15,888 bases of DNA from an uncultured Collinsella sp. (GTDB taxonomy: Bacteria > Actinomycetota > Coriobacteriia > Coriobacteriales > Coriobacteriaceae): the NCBI GenBank assembly GCA_902478825.1, contig CABSMK010000023.1:1-15888 (forward strand), given 5' to 3'. This document shows, in pieces, positions 7,385 through 13,458 of the stretch. The notes below the pieces were generated by a model. That model saw only the letters and a program-made list of their open reading frames with translations, was not told the DNA's origin and searched no databases. The translations under genes were made by a program, and so were the position numbers. Each line of letters opens with the position of its first letter. The stretch's first letter is position 1.

Positions 7385-7390
7385 TATACT
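7385..7390 (+). promoter_or_regulatory. Candidate -10 element for moeA-mogA
   Basis: TATACT lies 57 bases upstream of the moeA start, with a weak -35. A hairpin CGGCGC (7409-7414) with GCGCCG (7424-7429) follows in the leader. It is too small to be the known molybdenum-cofactor riboswitch. Confidence 0.4.
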
Positions 7391-7447
7391 GAGACAAGCA
7401 TAAAGAATCGGCGCCCCTGTTGTGCGCCGTGACATTAAGAGGTGCAT

Positions 7448-8710
7448 ATGGCAGAGAAACTCATTCCGCTGGATGACGCACAGTCGATTGTCCTGTCGCA
7501 CGTTGCTCCGACCGATCTCGTCGAGATTCCCGTGTGGCAGGCCGCCGGTCTTCCCTTGGCCGAGGACGCGGTGGCCGATATCGACATCTCGCCGTTTGCC
7601 AACAGCGCTATGGACGGATATGCCGTGCGCTCGGCGGACTTGGCGCAGGCATCTGGCGAGGCGCCGGTGACGCTCGACGTTATCGGACACGAGGCCGCGG
7701 GCCATGTGTTTGAGGGCGCTATCGGCGCGGGCGAGGCGGTCCGCATTATGACAGGCGCGCCGGTGCCCGAAGGTGCCGATGCCGTGGTGAAATACGAGAT
7801 CGTCGATGTGCTCGACGGCGATGGCAACGAGGGCTCGCACGTTCGCTTCTCGGCGCCGGCCAAGGTGGGGGAGAACGTTCGCTCGGCTGCTGAGGAAGCC
7901 CATGCCGGCGACGTCGTGATGCGCGCTGGCGAGGTTGTGGCTCCGGCCGGCGCCGGCCTGCTGGCGAGCGCCGGGTATGCGAACGTGAAGGTGCATGCCG
8001 CTCCGCGCGTGGGCATTATCTCGCTGGGCACGGAGCTGGTCGCGCCGGGTGAGCTGCCGGCGCGCGGGCAGATTCGCGATTCCAACTCGTCGGCGTTGAT
8101 GGCCGAGGCACTCGATGCCGGCGCCGAGCCCGTATTCTACGGCATAGCGCCCGATGATGAGCAAGCGATCGCCGAGCTGGTGCATCGTGCCGTGCAGGAG
8201 TGCGACTTTGTCATTACGAGCGGTGGCGCCTCGGCGGGCGATTACGATTTCGTGACGGCGCTCGTCCGGCGCGAGGGCGAGGTACTGTTTGACCGCATCT
8301 CGATGCGTCCGGGCAAGGCCATCACGTTTGGCTTGCTCGGGGGTAAGCCCTACCTAGGGCTTTCAGGCAATCCGGCTGCGGCGTATGTGGGCTTTGAGAT
8401 GCTTGCCCGTCCGGCGATTCGCAAGATGCGCGGTTTTGCCGAGGTTGCGCGTCCCGTGCAGCAGGCGACGCTCACACACGGCGTGAAAAAGCGACAGCAT
8501 CGCCGCTTCTTCGATCGCGCCACGGTTTTGCGCGACCCCGAGACCGGTGAGTTGTTGGTGACCGAGGCTAAGACACAGAATTCGGCGCTGCTTGGAACTA
8601 TGCAGCGTGCGAACTGCCTGTTGCGTATTGACGAAGGACCGTGCGAGCTCAAGGCGGGAGATGCCGTGGACGTTGTTCGCGTCGACCTGCCCGAGGGAAC
8701 GGCGCTATAG
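7448..8710 (+). CDS. moeA: Molybdopterin molybdenumtransferase MoeA
   Basis: 420 residues, the usual MoeA length. MoeA inserts molybdate into adenylylated molybdopterin, the last step of molybdenum cofactor synthesis, in the cytoplasm. Family motifs appear in order: ANSAMDGYAV (51-60), MTGAPVPEGADAVV (101-114), ISLGTEL (191-197), the MogA-like domain with TSGGASAGDYDF (257-268), MRPGK (286-290) and GLSGNPAAA (304-312), then the small C-terminal beta-barrel domain ending near 420. The ATG at 7448 has AAGAGGT just upstream; a GTG two codons earlier is not favoured. It is followed after 10 bases by mogA, clearly one operon. Its nearness to modABC supports molybdenum metabolism. Tungsten use is also possible. 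Confidence 0.93.
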   Translation: MAEKLIPLDDAQSIVLSHVAPTDLVEIPVWQAAGLPLAEDAVADIDISPFANSAMDGYAVRSADLAQASGEAPVTLDVIGHEAAGHVFEGAIGAGEAVRIMTGAPVPEGADAVVKYEIVDVLDGDGNEGSHVRFSAPAKVGENVRSAAEEAHAGDVVMRAGEVVAPAGAGLLASAGYANVKVHAAPRVGIISLGTELVAPGELPARGQIRDSNSSALMAEALDAGAEPVFYGIAPDDEQAIAELVHRAVQECDFVITSGGASAGDYDFVTALVRREGEVLFDRISMRPGKAITFGLLGGKPYLGLSGNPAAAYVGFEMLARPAIRKMRGFAEVARPVQQATLTHGVKKRQHRRFFDRATVLRDPETGELLVTEAKTQNSALLGTMQRANCLLRIDEGPCELKAGDAVDVVRVDLPEGTAL

Positions 8711-8720
8711 GAGGAACGCT

Positions 8721-9200
8721 ATGGAGTTGAAGATTTCGATCGTGACGTGCTCGGACACACGCGATCTTTTGCAGGATGAGGCCGGAGCTGCACTCGAGGA
8801 ACTTATCGAGGCACAGGGCTGGACGGTCGCCTCACATGTGGTCGTGCGCGACGACGTCAGCGAGATCGGTGATGCCATTGTGGAAGCCGCCGATGAGTGC
8901 CACGCCAATGTCGTGCTCACCTGCGGCGGCACGGGGCTTTCGATGCGCGATGTAACGCCCGAGGCGACGCGTTCCGTCTGCGACCGCGATGTGCCGGGTA
9001 TTGCCGAGGCAATTCGTACCTACTCCATGACCAAGACGCGCCGCGCCATGCTCTCGCGCGCTATTTGCATGCAACGAGGTCATACACTTGTCGTAAACTT
9101 TCCCGGTTCTACGAAGGCCGCCCGCGAAAGCTGGGAGGCCATAGCAGACCAGCTGGAGCATGCGGCTCAGATGACGGCGGGCGGCGGACATACCAACTAA
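8721..9200 (+). CDS. Molybdopterin adenylyltransferase (MogA/MoaB family)
   Basis: 159 residues, typical for the MogA/MoaB family, which adenylylates molybdopterin to prepare it for MoeA. The MoCF-binding motifs are present: LTCGGTGLSMRDVTPEAT at 66-83, PGIAEAIR at 92-99, TRRAMLSRA and the C-terminal VVNFPGSTKAARESW. The ATG at 8721 follows AGGAGG, which overlaps the moeA stop codon, so the two genes are translationally close. The sequence alone does not separate MogA from MoaB; in organisms with a single copy it serves as the adenylyltransferase. A terminator follows at 9214. Confidence 0.9.
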   Translation: MELKISIVTCSDTRDLLQDEAGAALEELIEAQGWTVASHVVVRDDVSEIGDAIVEAADECHANVVLTCGGTGLSMRDVTPEATRSVCDRDVPGIAEAIRTYSMTKTRRAMLSRAICMQRGHTLVVNFPGSTKAARESWEAIADQLEHAAQMTAGGGHTN

Positions 9201-9213
9201 GCGGTTTACCTGC

Positions 9214-9250
9214 GGCGGGGCGACCTGAACGGCTGCTCCGCCTTTGTTTT
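9214..9250 (+). terminator. Rho-independent terminator after mogA
   Basis: An 8-bp stem GGCGGGGC (9214-9221) with GCTCCGCC (9235-9242), one G-T wobble, followed by TTTGTTTT. It separates moeA-mogA from modABC. Confidence 0.78.
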
Positions 9251-9300
9251 CCGCCGAATCGACGCCGAGGTGCACGGTAACTTGAAACTATATTCTCTGA

Positions 9301-9331
9301 CGAGAATAATATCTCACTATCATTATTCGCG
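9301..9331. promoter_or_regulatory. Inverted repeat upstream of modA, candidate operator
   Basis: CGAGAATAAT, 11 bases, ATTATTCGCG: ten-base arms with a single mismatch and a perfect GAATAAT core. It overlaps the -35 region of the TATAAT promoter at 9338. The placement fits repression or activation of modABC by a dimeric regulator. Control by a molybdate sensor is inferred from the gene content only; the sequence does not closely match the E. coli ModE box. Confidence 0.5.
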
Positions 9332-9337
9332 CAGAAG

Positions 9338-9343
9338 TATAAT
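9338..9343 (+). promoter_or_regulatory. Consensus -10 (TATAAT) for modABC
   Basis: Perfect TATAAT 60 bases upstream of modA. The -35 position is poor, which fits an activator-dependent or operator-covered promoter. It overlaps a second dyad, TAATCTG (9340-9346) with CAGATTA (9351-9357), 4-base spacer, at the likely start of transcription. Confidence 0.6.
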
Positions 9344-9357
9344 CTGGTTGCAGATTA
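9340..9357. promoter_or_regulatory. Second inverted repeat at the modA transcription start
   Basis: TAATCTG-GTTG-CAGATTA, perfect seven-base arms, overlapping the -10 and the expected start site. It could be a repressor site or the first hairpin of the mRNA. It is separate in sequence from the upstream repeat at 9301-9331. Confidence 0.45.
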
Positions 9358-9403
9358 AAGCCCGCGGCGGGGTACCCGGGCACAAGGTCCGAAAGGGTTG
9401 AAT

Positions 9404-10276
9404 ATGTTCGATATGGTTTCTCGCCGCGGATTCGTCTCGCTTTCTGCTGTCGCCGCTGCCGGCCTTGGTCTTGCCGGCTGCTCGGGCAGCAAGACGTCCG
9501 AGCCGGCCGGATCCGATGCCGGTTCTGCTAAGGCATCTTCCAAGAAAGCTGTCGAGCTGCAGGTCTTTGCCGCCAACTCGCTCGAGAAGGCTCTGCCCGA
9601 GGTCCAGGAGCTTTACACCGAGCAGACCGGCATCACGTTTGCCGACACGCAGTTTAAGGCGTCCGGTGACCTCGTCGAGCAGATGCGCGCCGGTGCTGCG
9701 GTCGACGTGCTCATCACGGCCTCCAAGGGCACCATGGATGACGCCGGGACCGCTGAGCTCGTCGATGCCGATACCCGCGAGGATATGTTCGTCAACGACC
9801 TCGTGATCATTCGCGCCGAGGGCTCCGACACCATGGTCGAGGCCATCGCCGACGTCGCGAATCTGGACGGCAAGATCGCCATCGGCGACGCCAAGACCGT
9901 TCCCGCCGGCAAGTACGCCAACCAGGCCCTGGCCTCCGTGGGCCTCTACACCGGCACCGAGGGCGACGACGGCGAGTATACTCCCGAGATCGCCGACAAG
10001 GTGGCCCTGGCCGACAAAGTTGGTACCGCCGCCGCCTATGTGTCCACAGGCGACTGCGTGGCCGGTTTTGTCTACAGCTCTGACATCTATCGCTACGATG
10101 GCATCGAGGAGGCCTTCGTTTGCCCCGAGGATTCGCACAAGCCCATCGTGTACCCAGGTGCTGTCGCCGATGGCTCCGAGCACGCCGACGAGGCCAAGGC
10201 GTTTATCGACTTTTGCCTGTCCAACAAGAAGGCTCAGAAGATTTGGGCTAAGTACGGCTTTGAGCTTTCCGCGTAG
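9404..10276 (+). CDS. modA: Molybdate ABC transporter substrate-binding lipoprotein ModA
   Basis: 290 residues. The leader carries SRRGF with twin arginines at 7-8, a hydrophobic stretch and the lipobox LAGC with acylated C26, so it is probably a membrane-anchored lipoprotein facing outside, possibly Tat-exported. The mature part has ModA features: VFAANSLEKALPEV near the N-terminus (oxyanion-contact region), FKASGDLVEQM, DVLITASKGTMD, and GDAKTVPAGKYANQAL, the equivalent of the family's DPxxxPAGxYA motif. It binds molybdate or tungstate and delivers it to ModB. AAAGGG lies 6 bases before the ATG at 9404; an in-frame TTG two codons earlier is less likely. Strongly biased codon use suggests high expression. 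First gene of modABC. Confidence 0.92.
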   Translation: MFDMVSRRGFVSLSAVAAAGLGLAGCSGSKTSEPAGSDAGSAKASSKKAVELQVFAANSLEKALPEVQELYTEQTGITFADTQFKASGDLVEQMRAGAAVDVLITASKGTMDDAGTAELVDADTREDMFVNDLVIIRAEGSDTMVEAIADVANLDGKIAIGDAKTVPAGKYANQALASVGLYTGTEGDDGEYTPEIADKVALADKVGTAAAYVSTGDCVAGFVYSSDIYRYDGIEEAFVCPEDSHKPIVYPGAVADGSEHADEAKAFIDFCLSNKKAQKIWAKYGFELSA

Positions 10277-10344
10277 TGCGGCTTGGCGCGATAATTCCAT
10301 CATTTTGTGTTTCACTCCGTCCTTGTATTCGCTTGGAGCTTTTC

Positions 10345-11787
10345 GTGCTTAATAGATTCCGCATGCTTGTCGCCTGTGCTTTGACCTTCGCGCTTTGCTG
10401 GGTGCCGGGATTTGCGTTTGCTGGGGACGCTGAGGACGGGGCCCAGGTTGCTGCGACCGCCCATGGGCTTTCCTATGGGATCGAGGGTTTTGAGCGGTTG
10501 GCCAAGGGGACCGCTCGTGCCATGGAGGGCCAGCCTGAGGGCTACCGGTTTCCCGTTGACAAGGACGTGGACCTTGTAGTGGCGCCTGCTGCCGATCGCG
10601 TTGTGGTGTGGATATCGCCCAACGCGGTCGAGAAGTATGGATTGGATCCGCAGGACAACGAGTGCGTATCGGGTCTCAAAGCCCTCGTCTGTGAACTCGA
10701 CAGCGCAAACTGCATGGGAGGTGCGCAGCTGGGGGACGTGGATCTTCCTTGGTATGTCACGGCGGAAACAACGTTTGATGCCGGCGGGTATACCTATGGC
10801 TTTGACGAACGAGGTGCGGATGGGGACCGCTATGTGGTGATTGCGTCAGCCTCGGGTGATGCCAAGGGCGGCGCGCGTTGGCTTGATAGCGCTCACATGG
10901 TAGAAGCATCGTCTGTCGTGTTGCGGGATGAGCAGGGGCCCTTGACCTCTCTGGCTTCCTTTTTGGGCGACATCGACTATCGCCCGTTTTGGGTGTCCAT
11001 TAAAACGAGCGGTCTTGCCCTGGTGATCGCGTTTGCGCTGGGCCTGTTCGCCGCGTGGAAGACCATGGGTACCTCGAGTCGCATCAAGGGCCTGCTCGAT
11101 TCGGTCTTTACGATTCCTATGGTGCTGCCGCCTACGGTGTGCGGCTTTTTGCTGCTTATGCTATTTGGTCGATCGACCGGGGTCGGTCGGTGGCTTATCG
11201 CGCACGGCGTCTCGATCGTCTTTACGTGGCCGGCGGCGGTGATCTCTGCCGTGGTGGTGTCGTTCCCGCTCGTCTATCGTACGGCACTCGGAGCCTTCGA
11301 GAGCCTCGACACGCAGATGCTCGATGCGGCGCGAACCCTGGGCTGGTCCGAGCGTCGCATCTTCACCAAGCTTATGATGCCGCTTGGCTGGCCCTCGATT
11401 GCCGCCGGCACGGTGCTCGCCTTTGCCCGCGCGATGGGCGAGTTTGGCTGCACCCTGTTCTTTGCGGGCAACTATGCCGGCATTACGCAGACCATTCCCA
11501 TTGCGATTTACTTTGAATGGATGGGCGGCAATACGTCGGTGGCCCTCTTTTGGGTCGTGGTCGTAATAGCGTTTAGTTTCCTAGTCATCCTGTTCATCAA
11601 CATGTACACCGCTCATTCGCAAAAGTATCGCGAGCGGGGCCTTGCCCGTGCGGAGCGCAAACAGGCCAAAGATCTCACCGGACAGGGCGATTCGCTCGAC
11701 CCGGCGGGCGGCGATGCGCTGCGTATCGATCGCGAGGCGCTGACCGAGCTCATGCGCGATGATGCCGCTTTGCAGGGAGGTCGATAG
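10345..11787 (+). CDS. modB: ModB molybdate permease with extra N-terminal extracytoplasmic domain
   Basis: 480 residues, about twice the usual 220-230 of ModB. Residues 1-26 form a signal peptide or first helix (LVACALTFALCW, then AFA before G27). Residues 27-204 form a soluble region with three cysteines that I cannot assign to a family. The permease core starts near 205 (DYRPFWVSIKTSGLALVIAF) and contains LPPTVCGFLLL, DAARTLGWSERRIFTKLMMPLGWP (the EAA loop that docks on ModC) and GEFGCTLFFAGN. A charged tail of about 55 residues follows the last helix. The GTG start at 10345 is chosen for GGAG 6 bases upstream; ATG 10363 lacks a ribosome binding site, and GTG 10276 would overlap the modA stop. 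The core is certain; the extension's role is unknown. Confidence 0.85.
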   Translation: MLNRFRMLVACALTFALCWVPGFAFAGDAEDGAQVAATAHGLSYGIEGFERLAKGTARAMEGQPEGYRFPVDKDVDLVVAPAADRVVVWISPNAVEKYGLDPQDNECVSGLKALVCELDSANCMGGAQLGDVDLPWYVTAETTFDAGGYTYGFDERGADGDRYVVIASASGDAKGGARWLDSAHMVEASSVVLRDEQGPLTSLASFLGDIDYRPFWVSIKTSGLALVIAFALGLFAAWKTMGTSSRIKGLLDSVFTIPMVLPPTVCGFLLLMLFGRSTGVGRWLIAHGVSIVFTWPAAVISAVVVSFPLVYRTALGAFESLDTQMLDAARTLGWSERRIFTKLMMPLGWPSIAAGTVLAFARAMGEFGCTLFFAGNYAGITQTIPIAIYFEWMGGNTSVALFWVVVVIAFSFLVILFINMYTAHSQKYRERGLARAERKQAKDLTGQGDSLDPAGGDALRIDREALTELMRDDAALQGGR

Positions 11788-11790
11788 GCC

Positions 11791-12861
11791 ATGTCGCTCG
11801 TTCTGGATATCAAAAAGCGCTATTCCGGCTTTATCCTCGACATGCAGCTCGAGGCCGGCGAGGAGCGTGTGGCGCTGCTCGGTGCCTCGGGTTGCGGCAA
11901 GAGCTGCACCTTGCGCTGCATTGCCGGTGTGGAGACGCCCGACGAGGGCAAGATCGTCGTCAACGGCGTGACCTTTTTTGACTCTGCGGCGGGCATCAAC
12001 CTGTCGCCCCAGGAGCGAAAATGCGCCCTGCTGTTCCAAAACTATCAGCTGTTTCCCAACATGACGGTGGCCGATAACGTATGCGCCGGCGTAAAGGATG
12101 CGGGCGACGCCGCCGCGCGCAAGCAGCTTGCCGAGCGCTACCTGGGCATTTTTGGCCTGGCCGATTTTGCCGACCGCTATCCCGCGCGCCTCTCGGGCGG
12201 CCAGCAGCAGCGCGTGGCGCTTGCCCGCATGGTGGCGGCACACCCGGGCATCTTTATGTTCGACGAGCCCATGAGCGCACTCGATGCGTATCTTAAGAGC
12301 GCGCTCGAGCAAAACATGCTCGACCTCTTTGATGTGTGCAACCGCACCGTGCTCTACGTGAGCCACGACATCGACGAAGCGTGCCGCCTGTGCCAGCGTA
12401 TCTGCGTGATGCACGACGGGCATGTTGAGGAGATCGGCTCCGTCGAGGACGTGGTCCGCCGTCCGCAGACGCTGGCGGCACTGCGCCTGACGGGCTGCAA
12501 GAACACAAGCCGGGCGCGCAAGATCGGCGACGAAGAAGTTGAGGCGCTCGATTGGGGCATGACCTTTAACGTGGGTCGCGAGGTTCCCGATAATGTGGCG
12601 TACCTGGGCATTCGCGCGAGCTACTTCCATGTGGACAACCGTGCCGAGCGGGGTCGCAACAGCTACGACCTGCACGTGGCGCGCGTGAGCGATTCGCGTT
12701 TTGAGCGCCTGGTGCTGTTGGATGCGCCGCGGGCCGATGCGCCAACGCGTCTGCAGTGGAAGGTCAACAAATTGAGCGTACCAGCGGATGGGTTACCGCA
12801 AGAAGGCGAGACCCTGCGTATGCATTTTGATGCCAGCAGGATCCATCTGGTTTGTCGGTAG
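11791..12861 (+). CDS. modC: Molybdate ABC transporter ATP-binding protein ModC
   Basis: 356 residues: an ABC ATPase domain (about 1-230) plus a C-terminal regulatory, TOBE-like region ending at IHLVCR. Walker A GASGCGKS at 31-38, Q-loop Q83, signature LSGGQQQR at 134-141, Walker B IFMFDEP at 154-160 with catalytic E159, D-loop SALD, and the switch histidine H192 (SHD) are all intact. It powers import through ModB on the cytoplasmic side. Only 3 bases separate it from the modB stop, and its ribosome binding site AGGGAGG lies inside the end of modB, so the two are coupled. By sequence alone other CUT1/sulfate-type ATPases look similar; the operon settles it as ModC. Confidence 0.9.
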   Translation: MSLVLDIKKRYSGFILDMQLEAGEERVALLGASGCGKSCTLRCIAGVETPDEGKIVVNGVTFFDSAAGINLSPQERKCALLFQNYQLFPNMTVADNVCAGVKDAGDAAARKQLAERYLGIFGLADFADRYPARLSGGQQQRVALARMVAAHPGIFMFDEPMSALDAYLKSALEQNMLDLFDVCNRTVLYVSHDIDEACRLCQRICVMHDGHVEEIGSVEDVVRRPQTLAALRLTGCKNTSRARKIGDEEVEALDWGMTFNVGREVPDNVAYLGIRASYFHVDNRAERGRNSYDLHVARVSDSRFERLVLLDAPRADAPTRLQWKVNKLSVPADGLPQEGETLRMHFDASRIHLVCR

Positions 12862-12994
12862 CGCCGGGTAATGCCGTCGGGGATATAAGTCTCGGAGGCT
12901 TTGTCTTGCCGTTCGCCGAATGGGGAATGACAAACTCTTATCAACACAGATAATTATTTATTAAACGGCGGCACACGACGCTGTCGTACGAATG

Positions 12995-13032
12995 TCAACG
13001 GTGTTCGCATGGTCGACGACCGTTGATATAGT
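12995..13032 (+). promoter_or_regulatory. Dyad-flanked promoter in the modC-downstream island
   Basis: TTCGCA (13004-13009), 17 bases, TATAGT (13027-13032) makes a fair sigma-70-type promoter. It is bracketed by a perfect inverted repeat TCAACGG (12995-13001) and CCGTTGA (13020-13026), whose right arm abuts the -10. This is a classical layout for a repressed promoter. Confidence 0.5.
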
Positions 13033-13062
13033 TGACCTTAACTTGTAAAGGAGGGTGCGCAC

Positions 13063-13131
13063 ATGCCGCAGACGACATACATTCGCCGCGTTGCCGCGCG
13101 CGCCCTGTATATGGCTCGGAGCCGCATATGA
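13063..13131 (+). CDS. Possible 22-residue basic peptide
   Basis: A short frame with ATG at 13063 and TGA at 13129-13131, preceded by AAAGGAGGG with 7 bases spacing, the best Shine-Dalgarno in the window. The peptide begins MPQTTYIRRV, has five arginines and no acidic residues. A promoter lies 30 bases upstream. Its stop overlaps an ATG (ATGA at 13128) that opens a 56-codon frame to 13298, also without recognisable similarity. It could be a regulatory leader peptide, a small protein, or the remains of a deleted gene's leader. I do not recognise it. Confidence 0.35.
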   Translation: MPQTTYIRRVAARALYMARSRI

Positions 13132-13215
13132 GCAGGTATGTTCACGGCTCCGGGAGAGACGACGCACAACTAAATAATCAGCTGCAAAGCAGGTTCCCCA
13201 AAATTCCGGGTTTAG

Positions 13216-13245
13216 GCACGGCTGGGTTTTCGCCGCCCACCGTGC
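13216..13245. repeat. Hairpin in the island
   Basis: GCACGG, one-base bulge, TGGG, 9-base loop, CCCA, CCGTGC. It is a stable ten-pair stem in the putative leader of the remnant ORF at 13291. The nearest T-run is about 20 bases downstream, so it is not a standard terminator. Confidence 0.45.
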
Positions 13246-13290
13246 AGAAATACCGTAGCTATTCATTTTTGGTTCGAGAGGGGAACCGTC

Positions 13291-13350
13291 ATGGCTGAAG
13301 AATTCGATTTCTATCCGATGTGGCGGAGCTTGGGTATGTCGACCCTTTGA
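13291..13350 (+). pseudogene. Possible N-terminal remnant of a 2-hydroxyacyl-CoA dehydratase-family gene
   Basis: A 19-codon frame with ribosome binding site GAGAGGGG before ATG 13291, translating to MAEEFDFYPMWRSLGMSTL and a stop. The first sixteen residues resemble, from memory, the N-terminus of the 2-hydroxyacyl-CoA dehydratase / double-cubane-cluster protein family, where xxMWxxLGMD is followed by a conserved HD. The similarity stops at GM, and neither other frame continues it. This fits a deletion that kept the promoter, leader and first codons. It could instead be a translated leader peptide for the downstream transporter. The match is short and unverified. Confidence 0.3.
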
Positions 13351-13422
13351 TGGCCCCATTACGTATCGTTGCTTTTGCCGGGCGGTACCCCGATGCACCG
13401 CAAGGCGCTGTCCGGCTTTGCA

Positions 13423-13428
13423 TATATT
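13423..13428 (+). promoter_or_regulatory. Candidate -10 for the oligopeptide transporter operon
   Basis: TATATT lies 31 bases upstream of the binding-protein start, with no good -35. Weak evidence; the operon could also be read from the promoter near 13030. Confidence 0.3.
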
Positions 13429-13458
13429 TGTCCGTTTGTTCAGCTATGAGAGGATTTT

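Larger units (their letters stand above)
12862..13458. other. Long intergenic island with small ORFs and dyads
   Basis: About 600 bases between modC and the oligopeptide-binding protein gene without a conventional gene. It holds an AT-rich patch near 12945-12965, a dyad-flanked promoter near 13004-13032, a 22-codon ORF with an excellent ribosome binding site, an overlapping 56-codon frame, a hairpin (13216-13245) and an N-terminal gene remnant at 13291. No clear rho-independent terminator for modC was found; the weak stem TTTGTC (12900-12905) with GACAAA (12929-12934) lacks a T-tract. No riboswitch class was recognised. Confidence 0.6.

Noticed and set aside
7238..7447. Fluoride riboswitch before the CLC gene or molybdenum-cofactor riboswitch before moeA
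   Set aside because: I looked for the conserved elements on both strands. Only a small GC hairpin (7409-7429) and -10 boxes are present; the interval is too short and lacks the consensus of either class.
7268..8185. 305-codon minus-strand frame across moeA
   Set aside because: Shadow of moeA in high-GC DNA; no family features and it would run through the CLC/moeA promoter region.
9323..10315. 330-codon minus-strand frame across modA
   Set aside because: Low-complexity Gly/Val/Leu/Asp translation opposite modA; a codon-bias artefact.
11581..12675. 364-codon minus-strand frame across modB-modC
   Set aside because: Antisense to intact ModC motifs (Walker A, signature, Walker B); no independent support.
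12961..13398. 145-codon minus-strand frame in the intergenic island
   Set aside because: It has no recognisable domain and no ribosome binding site, and its composition looks like random translated DNA. The plus-strand signals are better, though I cannot fully exclude a decayed gene.
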